This document shows, piece after piece, positions 12,901 through 27,900 of a stretch of 64,000 bases of DNA. Origin of the DNA: Phoronis australis. Taxonomy: Eukaryota > Phoronida > Phoronidae. Below the pieces are notes generated by a model. The model ran no database searches. It saw only the letters and a list, made by a program, of their open reading frames with translations, and was not told where the DNA came from. The number at the start of each line of letters is the position of its first letter. The first letter of the stretch is position 1. The DNA is taken from positions 1,266,601 to 1,330,600 of the forward strand of contig NMRA01000009.1 in assembly GCA_002633005.1 (NCBI GenBank). The letters are read 5' to 3'. Both the position numbers and the translations under genes were made by a program.

Positions 12901-15900
12901 CATCATCTTCCACAAATGTCCAGGAATAGCAACAACATAAGGGTCATTATCCACCTTAAGCACGTTGTGTAATGGGAGTTTTTGTGACTGTAACCATAAC
13001 TTACGCTCATTCTCATCACTTCCAAAAGGAGCTCGAAAGTCATAAACCCTCATTTTCCAATCCACCTTCAATACTTTTTCCTCATTCATTTCAGGGCGTC
13101 GACAAGGGTTCATGTCATTCAGTTTGACTTCATTTTTGCAGGTGTCCAACTGTTCAGACAAGAAGTGCAACTTGAGAGCTCCAGCTGACAAGGACTCAAT
13201 CACAGGAAAAGCCACAAGAGGTGTTCTTTTCAAACAGTGGGCAAGCCAAATAGCTCTACACAATCTCTCATACTGATTTGATTTAGCACTTACATAAGTA
13301 CAGTGCTGACAAATCTGTGAGATATATTTTCTTGGCATTTGTGGAGGCATTGAATTGATCATAATGGACTTCAGCATTCGATGTACAACAATATCAATGT
13401 ATCTTCTAATTGGAGATGTAAAGTGGGTATAAACATCAAATCCAAGAGATTGGTGGCCTTGCTCAGTGGATTCACTTGAACATCTATACACGGCTCTTTC
13501 TTGTAATCTATGCCACTGCTTTTGGGCTACAGAAATATCGGGCTGATAATCAATATTCAGCAATATTGACCTTGCCTTTTCGAGGTTATCCTTTGTAAGT
13601 TCCAGCATAGCCTCACACCACTTTTCCTTTAATATGTACATCGGTTTGTCTGGAAGCTGATCTACACCTTCAGAGGAGAGATTTTCAACAATACTTGACA
13701 AAAGGAAAGAGTTGCCAGCATGACTTTGGTTGTTGTTCAGCCAAGATTTATGAAGCTCATCATCAATGCTGTCCTGACATCGAAGAGGTGTAGAATTTGG
13801 AAATTGATCCACCAAGATTTTTGCAACCTCCCTATTGGCAGCAATCATGAATTCCTCAATCATAGAATGTGATTTTGGAAAATCATCTGTCTGAGACTGA
13901 TAGAACTCGTCACCTCGTCTTCTTATGGCCCTTTTCATTGCAAGACCATGGAGTATTTGAATTCTGACAACAGCATCAAGGTCAACATGCACAGGCACAA
14001 CATTTTCAATAACGTTTTCAGCATCTTTGTAAGATAGCTTACAATTTGATCTAATGACGGCCAAAGCTGGATGAAATACTTCCCAAATGTGTCCTTCTTT
14101 GTCAATTTGAAAAAACATTGACAATGTAAGCCTTTCTTGATCTGGAAGAAGGCTGCAGAGGTTGGAACTCAAGTCGTGAGGAATCATTGGAATGGGACTT
14201 CGATTTTCAGGGTAATAGGAGGTACCCCGTGACAAAGCTTCTTTGTCCAGGGCCGAATTCTGTGACACAAAGTGAGACACGTCTGCAATGTGGACTCCTA
14301 CCTTAAAGTATTCACCATCCTTCTCCACAGATAGAGCATCATCGAGGTCTTGAGAACCCTCCGGGTCAACTGTAAATGTGTACAGATCACGATAGTCTTC
14401 CCTACTATCAAGTATTGACTGGTCAATAGCAAATCCTTCATATATAGCCAACTCATGACGACTATCTTGAGAGAACATTTCACTAAGCTGGTGCTCTTTG
14501 TTCAGTATTTCTAGATCCTGATCATAACTGCATCCACTTTGTAGCCTTTCAACGACTATTCCCAGTGGAAATAGGTAACCAGGTTCCCACTTCAAAATCT
14601 GAACCACCAATAAGTCCTTTGTGCTGTCAATTTTGTCAATAAAAACAGTTTCTGTATGTTCTTCAATGCAGCCACGTTCATTTAAAGAGAAAACAGAAAT
14701 TGCTCCCTTACTTCCTTTCTTCTGCTTTAATAGATTTATGCAGGGTGCTCGTTTATTGATAGGCAGTGCTACACCTGGATTTTCAGAATTAACTCTACAG
14801 ACAAAAGAACGAGACTTCAACTCCTGAACTCTTCTGATTACTTTGGTAACATGGCATGTTACACCATTTTCATGCACTTCCACCTGCACCTCATCCCCAT
14901 CGAAAGCCTGGCCACAGCTCTTCCTACTCAAAATCTTGTACTGACGATTAGAATCCATGACTTTGGCATAGGACTCATCAGGCGCACGGATTTCTAATTT
15001 GCATATTGGGCCTCCTGGTACACTGCTCTCTATCAAATTGCTCTCGTTGACACTGCAATTTGATTCTTCACTTACAAAGGCAAATCCCCAGCTATCAAAT
15101 TGCACATTTGTTGGTTGTTGACTAACAGCACTTACAGCTGGGACACTTCGTTGGGATTGGTCCCATTGAGCCAACTGCTGTATGATAAGATCAGGTTCAA
15201 TGACATAACTAGGGTCCCAGCTGCTCTGTCGTTTGCATCCTTTCTGCAATAAAGGCTTCACATCTGACTCTTCGATTACATTACCTGCTGTCAGACGGTT
15301 TTGCAAACGATACTGATCAACGGACTCTTTGATACTTTTCAAAGTTAGTGGGACAAGTGATTTTTCCTGCTCACAATGATTCAAATAATTTTGCCAAATT
15401 TTGTTGCAGTGACCAATCAAGCAAAGAGCCACTGGATCTCCTACTACAGCCACCATTGACTTTGCCCTAGTGAAGGCTGTGTTGAGCATCTTTTCATCGG
15501 AAAGAAACCCATAATCCTTATCTGTTTCTACAGTTGTGTTCCTTGTTCTTACAGTGCTTATGATCATAGCTTTGAATTCTTTGCCTAGAATAGAGCCAAG
15601 GAGAAATATATTGAGTAACATGGAAGAGGAACAGAAAATTTATAAAAAAATGATAAATAACCACTTTTCTACTACACCATTAACAAGAGTTGGTAAAAAC
15701 ATATTAAACACTTCTTTGCTGAAATATTGGAGAAATTAACTAACAGTTTCAAGGACATTTGCTTGTTTAACTTCTGTAACTTGAAGCAAAACTATCACGC
15801 TTGAAAGTGAAAAGTCTACATGTACAACAACTAATTCTACAATATTGTCCTGTACAAGGATTAAATTTGTTACTTAACTAGAACCATTTGAATGACTTCA

Positions 15901-18900
15901 GTTGTAACAACTTTTATGTTCGTGATGAACAGGTTATTGCAAACTCACAGGCTTAACCTCCCACACCAACTTCATGCAATTTAATTACTGTGACAAATTA
16001 GTAATTACTAGTCTTCATGACAACTACTGTTCTTTGCAAGGACGGCAAACACTTCTTATCTAGGAAGGGGCAGATGAAACCAATTTTAAAATTTTCAACA
16101 TTGCAATTACGTTTTGAACAATGCACGCTTATGAAAACATACCTTGAACATTATAAATGCTTTCCACTGTTACACCCGAGAGCTTTTTGCGACGTAATAA
16201 GTGTCGAATAACGTTCACCTGAAAGTTGGATATTTATTCAAGAAATTAACACAGCCAACTGAACACAGAATTACAGAAGTGAGAAAATCATTGAAATAAG
16301 TCTAATAATTTGCATGAAAAAGTTATTAATACCAAGTGTAGTTAATGGCCTTTGAGACCTTGTGTGATCCCTCAGCACCACCATATATGAGGACCGAGTG
16401 TTACTAAGAAAGATATTAATGCACAAAAAACAGTCAACCGTGCTTTTGCAAAATAGAATGTGTCAGCCACTAATGAGAAATAAGAAAAATGTAAAGGTCA
16501 ACACATGGCCTTCTATGAAACAATGTGTATGGTATTGTGTACAGAGATGTAATAAAGAATGTGTAATGGTTGATGCATGCAATGTCACAACAGACAGTGA
16601 ACTTGATTGGTTGACAAGACCTCAACATACAATTAAAGGAAGTGTCCAGTGTCCAGATGAAATTGTCCCAACTTCCTATTCATACACAGATTACCTGATT
16701 TCCAAAATGTAAACAGACAATCTGGTTCACCTAGTTAGTCTACTGCAGTCTCTGACCACTTGGAGACATTCTCCCACTCTGTATGTATAAATGTTGATTA
16801 CAATTTTTTGGGGAATAGTTAGCTAGATTCACTGTATGTATACTTCTAATTGTGGAGTCAAACCCAAAATAGCAACTTGTTCACAGGAAATGGGATATGG
16901 ATGAACAAAGATATGACATCAAGTCAGGCAAAATGACAGCCACTGGTATGGTTAAATAAAATCATGCGATTATTGTTGTATAATAACATTATTTCAATTT
17001 AGCTGGCAATATAAGAAAATGCCAAATGAAGTTAAGGCAATGAAGCTTTGAGATTTAGTGTACTAAAGAAATAGTACAAAAAAGGCCATCTCGTATGAGA
17101 TTCTAGCGATCTTGCAAGGGCAAAGGTCAACATGCAGGAAGTTTGTTGACTTAAGAGTGGCTGTGAATTGTGGTAGTGTAATACTATCAATGTGTGTTCT
17201 GTGACAAGGGATTTTGACCAGCAAAGTGTATTGTGAGTAGAGATACCATGAATGGTCATCAATGCATCATGATCAACTGTGACCAGTAAGAACAGTTAAC
17301 AGCCGGTAAGGTGCAGATAACAGTAGTTGGTACAACGGCTTTCCAGCAACAGTCAGCCATAGTGTGAATAATTGGTTCCAGAAGTGGCTAATGGGATTGT
17401 CATTTCAAGAGCGTATAGTCAAAATCGTCAGATAGCAGGTGATGTTTAATTGTTTATAGTGATTTAGTTACACCCATAGGGAGCGTTATAGTTCCTTATC
17501 ATTATTGCTAGAGAACAGACATAACTTGTCTTAGAGATTCTCATAACATGATATTTGAGAATTGAATGGTCAGGTCTCCTATGACTGTCAGTGAAATGAC
17601 TGGAGCTCTTCAACTTATATTCAATAAGCATACTATTGCAGCTACTGTTCAACTCATACAAAATAATCATGCTGTAGACTGGGAGAATGACTCCATTTTG
17701 AACAGATTCACATATAGATGGAACAAGGTGTCCTGTTGCATCAAAGAAGCAGTTAACCAGTGCACAAACATCTGCACAGTCACATATTAAAAATTTACTT
17801 GAGGCCTTTTTCTCAACCACTCAGATACAACAATACTTGATGCAGCGTTTCATGCCCCAACCCAACATAAGTTTGATACTGGATGGTGTCAAAGCTTCAC
17901 ACTCCCAGCTAACTTTTGTCTGTGCAGAAAGGTACCTTATTCACTCTGTGTGTCTACCAGATGTGTTCTTATTATTTATAGTCAAATGATCAGAACTGTT
18001 ATAATGCGAGACAGTAAAGGTTGCATGAACACCAGTCAACAGCGTTAACTATTAAGTAAAAAAATGTGCATCTGGTGCTGTTGTCTGCAATGACACAGTA
18101 TACGGTGTTGCCAATTACGTGAATGTGTATCAGGCAAACTGTTGTCTACGAGACGCAACTATGCACATTAGGCAAAACTGTAGCCTGCAATGAGATATGC
18201 AATAACGAATGTGCATCAGGCAAAACTCTTGTCTGCAACCATATATGAAATAAAGAATGTGTATCAGGCAACTCTCGTATGCAATGAGATATGCACTAAA
18301 GAATGTGTTTTAGGCAAACCTAGTGTCTGTAATGAGATATGCAATAAAGGATATGTATCAAGAAAACTGTAGTCTGTAATGAAATATACAACAAAGAATG
18401 GGTATCGGGCAAAACTCTTGTTTGCAATGAGATGTGCACTAAAGAATGTGTATTAGGCAAAACTGGTGTCTGTAATGAGATATGCAATAAAGAATGTGTA
18501 TCAGACATAAATGTTGTCTGTAATGAGATATGCAATCAAGAATGCAGAATAACAATGAATATATACTGGTCAAAATTGTTGTCTGCAATGAGCGAAATGA
18601 GAAAAAGTATCAGTCAATGGCGTTATATCTGTAGTGAGACTTATAATGAAGAATGTGTTCATACGTGTGTATCAATTAATTAAGTCTGAAACGAGACATA
18701 AAACGCAAATCCAATCTTAAAATAACCCTCCTCGAATAATTACTGCCAACAAACCTGTTTTGTATAACAGCTGACTACAGCTATCTGACTTTGAACTAAA
18801 GGTCCCCATTCTCTTGGCCAGTTTTGACATAAGTTCTGGACAATCACAGTCACTTCCTCAGCTTCAGACAAGTTGAAGTAGTTGGTAGTCTCTTCCTGAC

Positions 18901-21900
18901 TCTCCTCACCAGCAACACAATAGAAAGAAATAGGTTTCCAACTTTTGCATTCTTCAGTGCCTCTAACTTTAATAACATCTTCACCACCATAAAAAACACT
19001 CGAGAGAAACCTAAGAATACGTGGGTGAGATCGGTAGTTTTCCTTTAACATATGCACCGGTGATTGTTCTGACTTGACTTTGACGTAAAGTTCTGTTAAC
19101 CTTGTCAGTAGAGTTACATCAAATCGGTTTTCCTTTGCTAAAGAACTGTACACCTTTGGGGCCATCTGCTTATGGTCACCTGCCAGAAGGACACAGGTAC
19201 TGTCACTTGCCAGGGTGAGTGGCATCACTATTCTGCACTCGAGGTCTTGAGCAGCTTCATCAATAAAGATGTGTGTGAAGTGGCCACGAAGATCCATCTG
19301 TGCCAAACCCAGTGAAGATGTTAGTGTGGCTACAACGATTTGATGCTTCAAGACATCTGCCATTGATGGTAACATAACTTCATCTGTGGAACTAATCAGC
19401 GAATATTGCCTGACTTCTTCAGGTATGCGTGACACCCCCACATTTGCATTGTGCACTCGTAAGGTCTTAACAGCCTTGTTGGTAAACTTTTTATTCCATT
19501 CATCAATGTGGCATTTTATGAAAATGTCCGCAGCGCTGAAAATAGAAGACATGACTTATTACTAAACAGTTTTTACTAAAACTCATCAATCAACATTTCT
19601 ATTAGCAATTCAAAGTATTCTGTTATCAAATACATTGCATAAAAACATACCTGTTTGTATGTGTGCAGATCAGGATTCGTTGACTGGGATTGTGACATGC
19701 TAGTAGTAGCGCTGTTTTAGCAAGTGTTTCGGTCTTTCCTGTACCATAAGGACCATACACAACAGGTTTCCTTGTCTTATTAGCACAACACATGACATAC
19801 TTGGTCACTGCAGCCTGGCTCTCATTCAGCCTAGTGTAGGAGTGAATTCTGGGGAAAACAAAGGAGTAGTCATCAGAACATAGTGGTGTACTACAGAGCA
19901 CACAAAACAATGAAAGTATTCAAGGGACAACAAACTTGGAAAAATTAACAAGTGCAATGCAAACCATTGACATGTGCTCAAAACTGCATCGTCCATCTAC
20001 AGTAGAGCCAGCACATCCAAGCTATACAACTCTGTTAAAAATAAATGCAGCCATTTTGACAATTGACGATCAAATAATATCTTGTCAGAGACTAAAACGT
20101 CAATCCAAAAATATACACCTACACCATCAACCTCTGCGTCATCTAAGTCTATCAAGCATCTGATAATGACCAACAGGAGGCACTGTGGCTGAAAACTCCC
20201 TTTGAAAATTGACTGGTGCTGGGTCCAACCATAGACTCTTGTTCAAAGATTCATTGAAATCTGACAAACTATTTTGACAATATCCAAAAAGCAAACAAAA
20301 TCTTGTGAAGAACTAAACACCAACAGGGATTAGCAGTGGTAAAACCTTTTCAAAATCTTCTGGAAACAGGTGTTTGCCTTGGCGTCAAGTGCCATCAAAA
20401 TATGCCAGGCCCTTTGGACCATGAATCATGCCAAAGACTAACATGGCCAAACAGGCATGCACCATAAACCAATCCATAGGAAAATCAACTGCTGCTGTCC
20501 CATTCTAACTACATATACCTCAGTGTTAAATTTCATCAAAATTTGTCTACTACTAAACGATGGATAAGACATTTCTAAAATGGCTAACAGATGTTCACAC
20601 TATAATAACTTCAGGCTTTGGATCAACAGTGGTAAGCGTATTTTATTCATTTTTGCCCCTTGTAATACATTGTGCTGTATTATAATATAAGTGTGAGATT
20701 CATGGACAGATGCTGGTGGCATGTATACAACATTCCAAGTGGAGTTCAATAGACAAAGTGTATAAAACATTGGAAACACATCAACTAGATACAAACAATG
20801 AAAATGAATACTGTGTACCAAGACAGATAAATCTGGCACTCACAACTGGTCAACTCGTTTCATTTTACTGTCGCTGGGAACCACATCCAGGCTCATGTCA
20901 GGAAATACCAGTTTAACGTCGAGCATGTCCACAGCATGATGCATTTCACAGAAGGGTATCCTGTTCATCTGAAACTGGATTTCGATGTCAATTGGAGTAT
21001 CTTCTTTCAACTGCAAGTCTTTACAGCATGCAGAGGACAGATGGATCACAACAGCCTCTCTAACACAGCTTTTAATGACAGCCTGATAGACATTAGACAA
21101 GAGGTCAGAGTTAACAGGGGCAATGAGCACATGTTGGACACTCTGAAGCAGGAGTACACCTGCACTCATGTCCTCAGACAGCTCAACTTGAAGTTCAACT
21201 CTGGCAAACAGCTGACCTTCCTGGCCAATGAGAAATGAGGGTTTTTCTCCATCAGTCATGATTGTCTTCTTGGGAATTAGCTGACATTTCATGCTGAACC
21301 TAGAACAAAAAAGAATGATTAGTTTCACACAGTAAATAAAATAGCCTTTCAGGACATTCATTTACATTGGGAAAATGTCACAAAGAGAAACTGTAAAAGC
21401 TTCGATTCTGACATTCGCAAAGTCAGTTTTACCTTCAGATGACTATGAATGACCTCAATGTCACTTTTTCAACAAGACTCGTCAAAAAAACGCATAGATG
21501 TAAAGCCAATGCTTAATGTTTCCCACTGCTTGCATGCTTGCCTCTCTTTTAACAATTTCCACCTCTCCCCTTCCTCTACATTAATCAGTTGATGCATTCT
21601 GTCCTTGTAATTTCCACAAGTCAGTCTGTTTCCTTTTAGCCTACAGTCTACGACACTGCCTGATGAAGGTAGTGGATATTTTTGCAGCATTTCTGTCTCC
21701 TTCTCAGTCACAGACGTGTGATCAAACTTCACAACAGTCCTGAAAAAAATAATAGAAAGATTCAACAATAAGAAATCAATCACTGATATTCAACAACATG
21801 GGATGTTCACAAGCACAACCTAGTACAAGTACTTGTAGTCCTTCTATTCCAAATTGAGAACTAGGAAACTTAACTAAACAACAAATCTGTGCTTCCACTG

Positions 21901-24900
21901 CTTTAGCTGTCCATGAATGGTGAATTTTGGTTCTTGAAAAAATGTTTGAAAAAAACTGTTAAATTTCGTGTTATGACCTTGAAACTGAGGGCAACATTGC
22001 CAAATTTTGTTCAACGGTTGGCTTGCAGAGATATCCACACAGTACACAACCCAAAGTTCCCTCTCCTAAATATTGCTGCAACATTTTTCCAGAACTCTCA
22101 ACTTTCTCCTGATCTCAAAATTAAGCCTTAAGGTCATCAAACTTGATTGGCATCTGGAAATGGCTCACGTACACCTTGGTGCACAACATAAACCAAATAT
22201 AATACATTCAAATTAAACTGATTTTCTTGCAATGAGGTATAGGTCACCAAATATGACCAGAGACTGGTAGAGATGACAGGCACAAAAATTATCCCAAGAA
22301 TGCATTTTTATATACAGGTACATCTTCTTGAGGTGTCAGAAATATCAAAACACCACACTCTCTTGCTCAACGAGTGACATATCACTAGTTCTATCAAACA
22401 AGGTGAGCTTCAGACCAATGTGACTACCTGTTTGACTCGGTCCATATATCAGGTCTAAACAGAGAACTCCTCATTTCTTCAAGCCAATCAAGACTTTCTC
22501 TTTCTCCCACATGTACTTCTAGTTTCTTTTCAACAACAGTTTCAAGTCCAAAATCAAAGCACAGTGACTGGTGAAAGGTTCCAAACGTTTCTGCTCTGAA
22601 TGACACAAATACTGTGTAACGGTCCTCTGCAATTCAGAGAAAAAAGAAAGTTCACTACAATATAAAAGATATTTATTTCAACCTTGGAGGACAATTCAAG
22701 TACATAAACTCTGTAAAGAAGCAAACGGTTTCTCATTTTAAACACAACCTTCTTCATGATTTACTGCCCCAGAACATAGAAAATTTTTTAACCTTGACAT
22801 AGTCCACTTTACCTCTGAGTCATAATTTACAAAACTTTCAGTACTGTAAACGCGAAACTAATTATTAACAGAACAGCGTGTTATTTTAGCATATATAGGG
22901 TGAAGTGGGGCCTTGTCTGTCTCTCATTCGATTTCCACTTCAAAAAGAATAATTTTCATCATTGTCGCGGATTTCCAAAAGTGTCCTCCCAATATAGTTT
23001 GGAGCTCTTTCAAAAACAGTTAGGCTAACCCTCTATTGTAGTAGGTAAGCAACCACCAATGTGAGGCGGCTTCCTCTTGCAACATACCTCAACAGTCCAT
23101 AGCTGAATGAGAGTGTTTAGAGCTACATACAAGGGAGGCTGCCCCACGCCTTTTTTCTGAAAGACAACCCTGGAGGTTCTCAATGAAAGAACAAATGCAG
23201 GGGGGGGGCTTTCACAAATCCTTCATAACCCAAAAGTAATGCATTACATAATCAGCACCCCATTTCACAACCAACCATAAGGACTGTGAAGGACAGTTAA
23301 TTGAAGGCCATAGCCAACAATAACTTGAACACAATGAGATACTAGTCATATCCTATAAAAGACTGGCTGTGAATAGATAACACCAGAATCAGCACTGGGA
23401 TGTTCACATCTCAATGCATCCAAAACAAAGGACAAAGAGATTCTAAGGTAAAGCAAATACCAAGAACAGTAGAGCTAGTCCCAACAATTTTGTGGTCAGA
23501 CCAAAGTTTCAACAAGTAACTTACATATCCATCAGCCTGTTCAGAACTGCTATAGGGGATCATTATCTCTTATCTGATTTNACCAAAAGAAAAGGGAGGA
23601 AAAAGGAGGTATTGTGTAGATTCGCATACTTACAGAGGCTGGCAGCCGGATACCAAACCCTAACTCCAGGGGCCAAGGCTGGAGGGGGAGGTACGTTTAC
23701 CCAAGTGCTGCAACAGCTGCCGGGTGTGAACTTCAAGCAATGGTGTTTGAAACAGGTAAGTTCAACTACAGTGATTCTTACGATTATTCATGCAGCGTTT
23801 AATTGCGCAACTTCTTCCCAGTGTAGCACTTCCCGTTCGACGAATTGGAATTATTTTCATTATTTTGTTTCGATAAAAATCAATTAATAAGGTGCACATA
23901 CCTTTGATGGAAGTAAAAGATCCCAAATTAACCAAATGGCATTCAAGAAGGCAACATTTTGGACCTTGAAATTGTTTGATGGACGAGTGTTCCCAAGCAA
24001 CACTGCCTCGGAATATTCCCTAATATTGCATTGTATAAGTGCAAAAAGTCATGCAATGTTCCACAGTGTAAGTCTAATCCAAAATACAATGAACAGCTAT
24101 ATTCCCTCACAAAGAAAAAACAATTACAGCAACTTCAAATGTCTTTAGATGACATGGTTTCAATTCAAAACAAATCACCATGCAATTCATGTCATGAAGT
24201 TTTCAAAAAAATTAAGTTGACAAAAATGATGAAAATCAGCAAAATGATATTTCACTCGTTCAATATATTTATGTGAGAATATGGACTCGTCCCTCTTATA
24301 CCCCCATCTTTCAGACTGGTCCAATAACCGCTTGTGTAGATTCGCATGCAGTCCTCCTGCACTCGAGGCACAAGGACATTCCATTTCCAGCCTCACTATT
24401 GGTTCGTTGTGTTACTGCCACGAGTTTGGTCAGCTCCTGGCTCCCATAGGCTGATGATTGTCACGTGTCATATGGCTCCTTTGTTCTCAGTAAAGTTATA
24501 TTTCCTGCCATCAGTACTTCGCTTTAACAGCACTTAGGTTCGAGTCTAATCTCACTTCATTTTTTCCCACACTCTACCACCCTCTCCTTTGGGTAGTTCC
24601 TCTTACCTGAGTGCTGGCGCTTTTTATTGCCCATCTTTCCAGAGATTATTATTTTATCTTTACGTTATTTGTACTCATATTTCTGTACCTTATCAGTCAT
24701 AATAAATGACCTTATATCGCCTATACACGGTCTCCTTTGTATCTCTGGAAACGGAGCTTGCGACGCACCTACTATTTTCGGGACATATTTCGAGCATAAA
24801 TATTGGTATATTAGTATTCAGATAGTTTTCAAATTATTTCGAATAGTGTTACTATTTATCTAGTCCATCGTTTTTGCAACAAAGTTGAACAACTCCGATA

Positions 24901-27900
24901 AAACCACCAACTTCTGTTAAAACAGCAGTAGTGAGCTGAAATATGCAAAGCCTAGCAACATCGATTACGCAATTAAAAGCCTAAATAGTCACTCACTGAG
25001 GAATTCATTCTCACAATACCTTGCACTGGATAGTAAACTCCCATTGGTACACCTCAGACTTCTTGTTCAGATAGATCTTATCATCCATCTTGCTTTGTAT
25101 TTCAACTCCACTGACATGCTCAACCAGCTGTAATAGTGTAATAGGAATGAAAAAATACAAGCCAGTGACAAAATGGTGGCTACGTAGTACATAAAATACT
25201 TGTACCAAAACAGCAGTGACACTGACCAAGTAACATTATTAGAAGTGTCAACAGCGCACCCTAATGTCAGGCTTAAAGTGAAAATGGTGTCTCTCAATGC
25301 TCACTTTTATTAATTGTAAGAGAAAAGTTGGAAAGACTAAAAACAAAAGATGGAGTTGGTGTCTAAGTCATGCTCTTGGATCGATGCACGCCCACTGCGG
25401 AAACGAGGTCAACAACATGTTTATAATATTTTAGCCTAGTACAAAAATGTACATTTTTCTAACAAACATCTTTGAAATTTTTTAATAACTATGTAGGATC
25501 TTGTGAAAAAGTCTTGAGCATTAAGTGTATTTTTAGATGTTTAGGGTTTTTAGACATCATGATTACGGAGTGATAGTTGAAACAGCCAATGATATTTTAC
25601 CAATTTGCATGATTTAAAGACAGCTGACCTGACACAGCAGGCGATGAAAAACTTAATACATGATTAGGAAAACACTTGCCTTTTAGACAATGAATTTATA
25701 GCAATAGCTTTTTGAAATACCAGGTATGTTGTTGATGCCTCAATTCTGAAGCCAAATATCAGTCCCTCTCAAAATCATTTAAAAAATCATGTACATTTCC
25801 CTCAGCCCCTAAAATTCTCCTCAAATGATCTAAAATCCTCATTAAGGTTATAATCAGTTAAATCTCACATAAGACACTAGGCAACAAAAGGTTTTTATTA
25901 ACTGCAAAGCCAACATCATCTGAAGCAGTGTCAATGTGGGGAACGGGATTTGAATCAGTTTATCACCACAAGTCTGCACTTAGGGTGATTATGGGACATA
26001 CAACGCAGCAAGAAATCCAGCCATAGGAGTTCTTAGTTCACTATCTGACACCACGTACTGCTTAATAGGTTTGCTTGTGTAAAATGAAATGGTGGCGACA
26101 GGGGCAAGGGAAATAAAATACTTTTGCTAAACTTAAAATCTATAGTTTTGTAGACATCTTGCTCAATTCACACACTTGGCAATAAGGTCCAACATAATCT
26201 TAACAAGTTTTGTTATTCCCAAGACAAAATTTTGTCCCTGTGGTCCACTGTACCACCCTATCACAATTCCCAAGGTGTTTTCCAATGAATTGGCAAAACA
26301 GACCACATGGAACAAAATTACCCATAGGGAAGAAACAGGTATGTGCTATGAACGCGACACTGTCCAAAATGTAGGTTAAAAATACACCCAAAAAGACCCC
26401 TGTTCAAACTGCACTGCATAAGTTATTGTCAACCATCATCAAGTCATTTCACGACATCAAATAATATTTTAACTTTCTATACTACACCGTCCCATAAACG
26501 CATGTTCTTCAAATTATCGATGACTGAAAAATCTTCTTGCCTTAAAACACAGCATCATGGTTAAGTTGTGAACACCATTTTTGCTTCAAAATGAATATTT
26601 AAAAATTATCAAACATTAGTTGATTTCATGATTGAGAGATAAATCACGTAACTGAAATCAATTAAATAAAAGTTGCCCCAAACAACTATTTGGCAGTAAA
26701 ACATAGTTCATATAATTTGATGAGAAGCGATGAAAGAAGATGACGCTTCAAAAAATTCTGTGAAAGATTTACAGTTGATGGAATTCCAAGTTTTAAACAC
26801 TACTAGATGCAAAATACACCCTGAATAGATAATTTAATAATAGAACTCCACAAGACCGCTTTCATATCGGTCAGCCCCTTCAAAACTGCTATAGGGGATC
26901 ATTATCTCTTATCTGATTTTGTATACCTTACCCTATTGTGCCTGCATTGACTTTCATCATAAAAGGCTATTGTGGAGATGTTTAAACTGTAGGCTTGGGT
27001 AACAATAGGCATCCTCTGCCTGTTACTAAAGACCAAGCTACACCACAAGGGAAAGCACTACTTTCAGCCTTTAGCTGGCCAAGCTTAGATATCTATGTCC
27101 ATTTCAGTTGGCAGTGTTTTCGAAGAACTTCGGCCCAAGTATATTACACTTCATTTCCCACTGATACCATGAAGCGCGCTTATCCCTAGTAAGAGATGAT
27201 GGCTGTTGGAAGTTTAAACATTTGAAATATTCGTTGTAAAAGGATGTTTTACGAATACCATAATCATAGCTAGGGCCAAAACAGAACAGTGTTTTTAAAG
27301 TCAGATAAGATTTTTACTATTCAAAGGCCACCTATTCTGATAGTGTTTTTGAATTCCAAGTTCGTACGCCACATGATGCATCGTCTGAGCAGTCTCAAAA
27401 CTCCCGAGAAATATGTAACTGGTGTCAAATTCACGCTACTCTTGATTTAAAATACTGAGACCTTTGTGCACTGAGATAGTACAATTCTCTGATCCCATTA
27501 GAAGACTAATCAATCGCGAGCATGCGCGCGCCCAGCCTTGAAAATGGGGGGGCTCGAATTTCTGTCCATGTGGACAAAAAATCGAGACAACTAAAAAACG
27601 GGGTACCACCTTTCAGAACTGTGCGTATGCATCCTTTTTAGTGGACTTCTGTCTCCTTTTCTCGGACTATTCATTTCTCTGAGATGGACCTTTTTGCCCA
27701 CTTCGCCAAATGGGGAGCTCACTCGAGCCCCCGAAACCCCCTGAGTGCGCGCATGGCGAGTACCGGCGTAGGCAAAACAGTACATTCGACTTTACTTGGT
27801 AACATTTACAGAAAAAAGTATTTTGCTTCTCCAAACGAGAAACTGTAACATCTTTAAATGATTAAAAATGAGGTAATCAAAGAGATGGAGTTGAGAAATA

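Larger units (their letters stand above)
23731..26862. repeat. segmental duplication, copy 1
   Basis: This 3.1-kb block is repeated in direct orientation at 30158-33288 with roughly 90-95% identity by eye. It contains the relict 108-nt exon and a private LTR-like insertion. A 50-bp sequence (GGGGATCATTATCTCTTATC at its core) flanks it on both sides, at about 23527-23580 and 26870-26919. Confidence 0.85.

Noticed and set aside
12433-15621. Reading the RNB ORF as a stand-alone gene starting at its first ATG (15621)
   Set aside because: A good acceptor lies at 15585, inside the ORF, and the upstream 76-nt exon completes the helicase VQGKEF motif, so this is an internal exon.
18190-18683. Cys-rich repeat protein on the plus strand
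   Set aside because: Frame openness is explained by a 48-bp tandem repeat whose period is a multiple of three; no promoter, splice site or start context.
23936-24276. Plus-strand ORFs in the segmental duplication (CKKSCNVPQCKSNPKYN-type)
   Set aside because: The second copy at about 30361-30660 has a 1-nt length difference in an A run that shifts the frame, and there are no splice partners, so no sign of selection on this reading.
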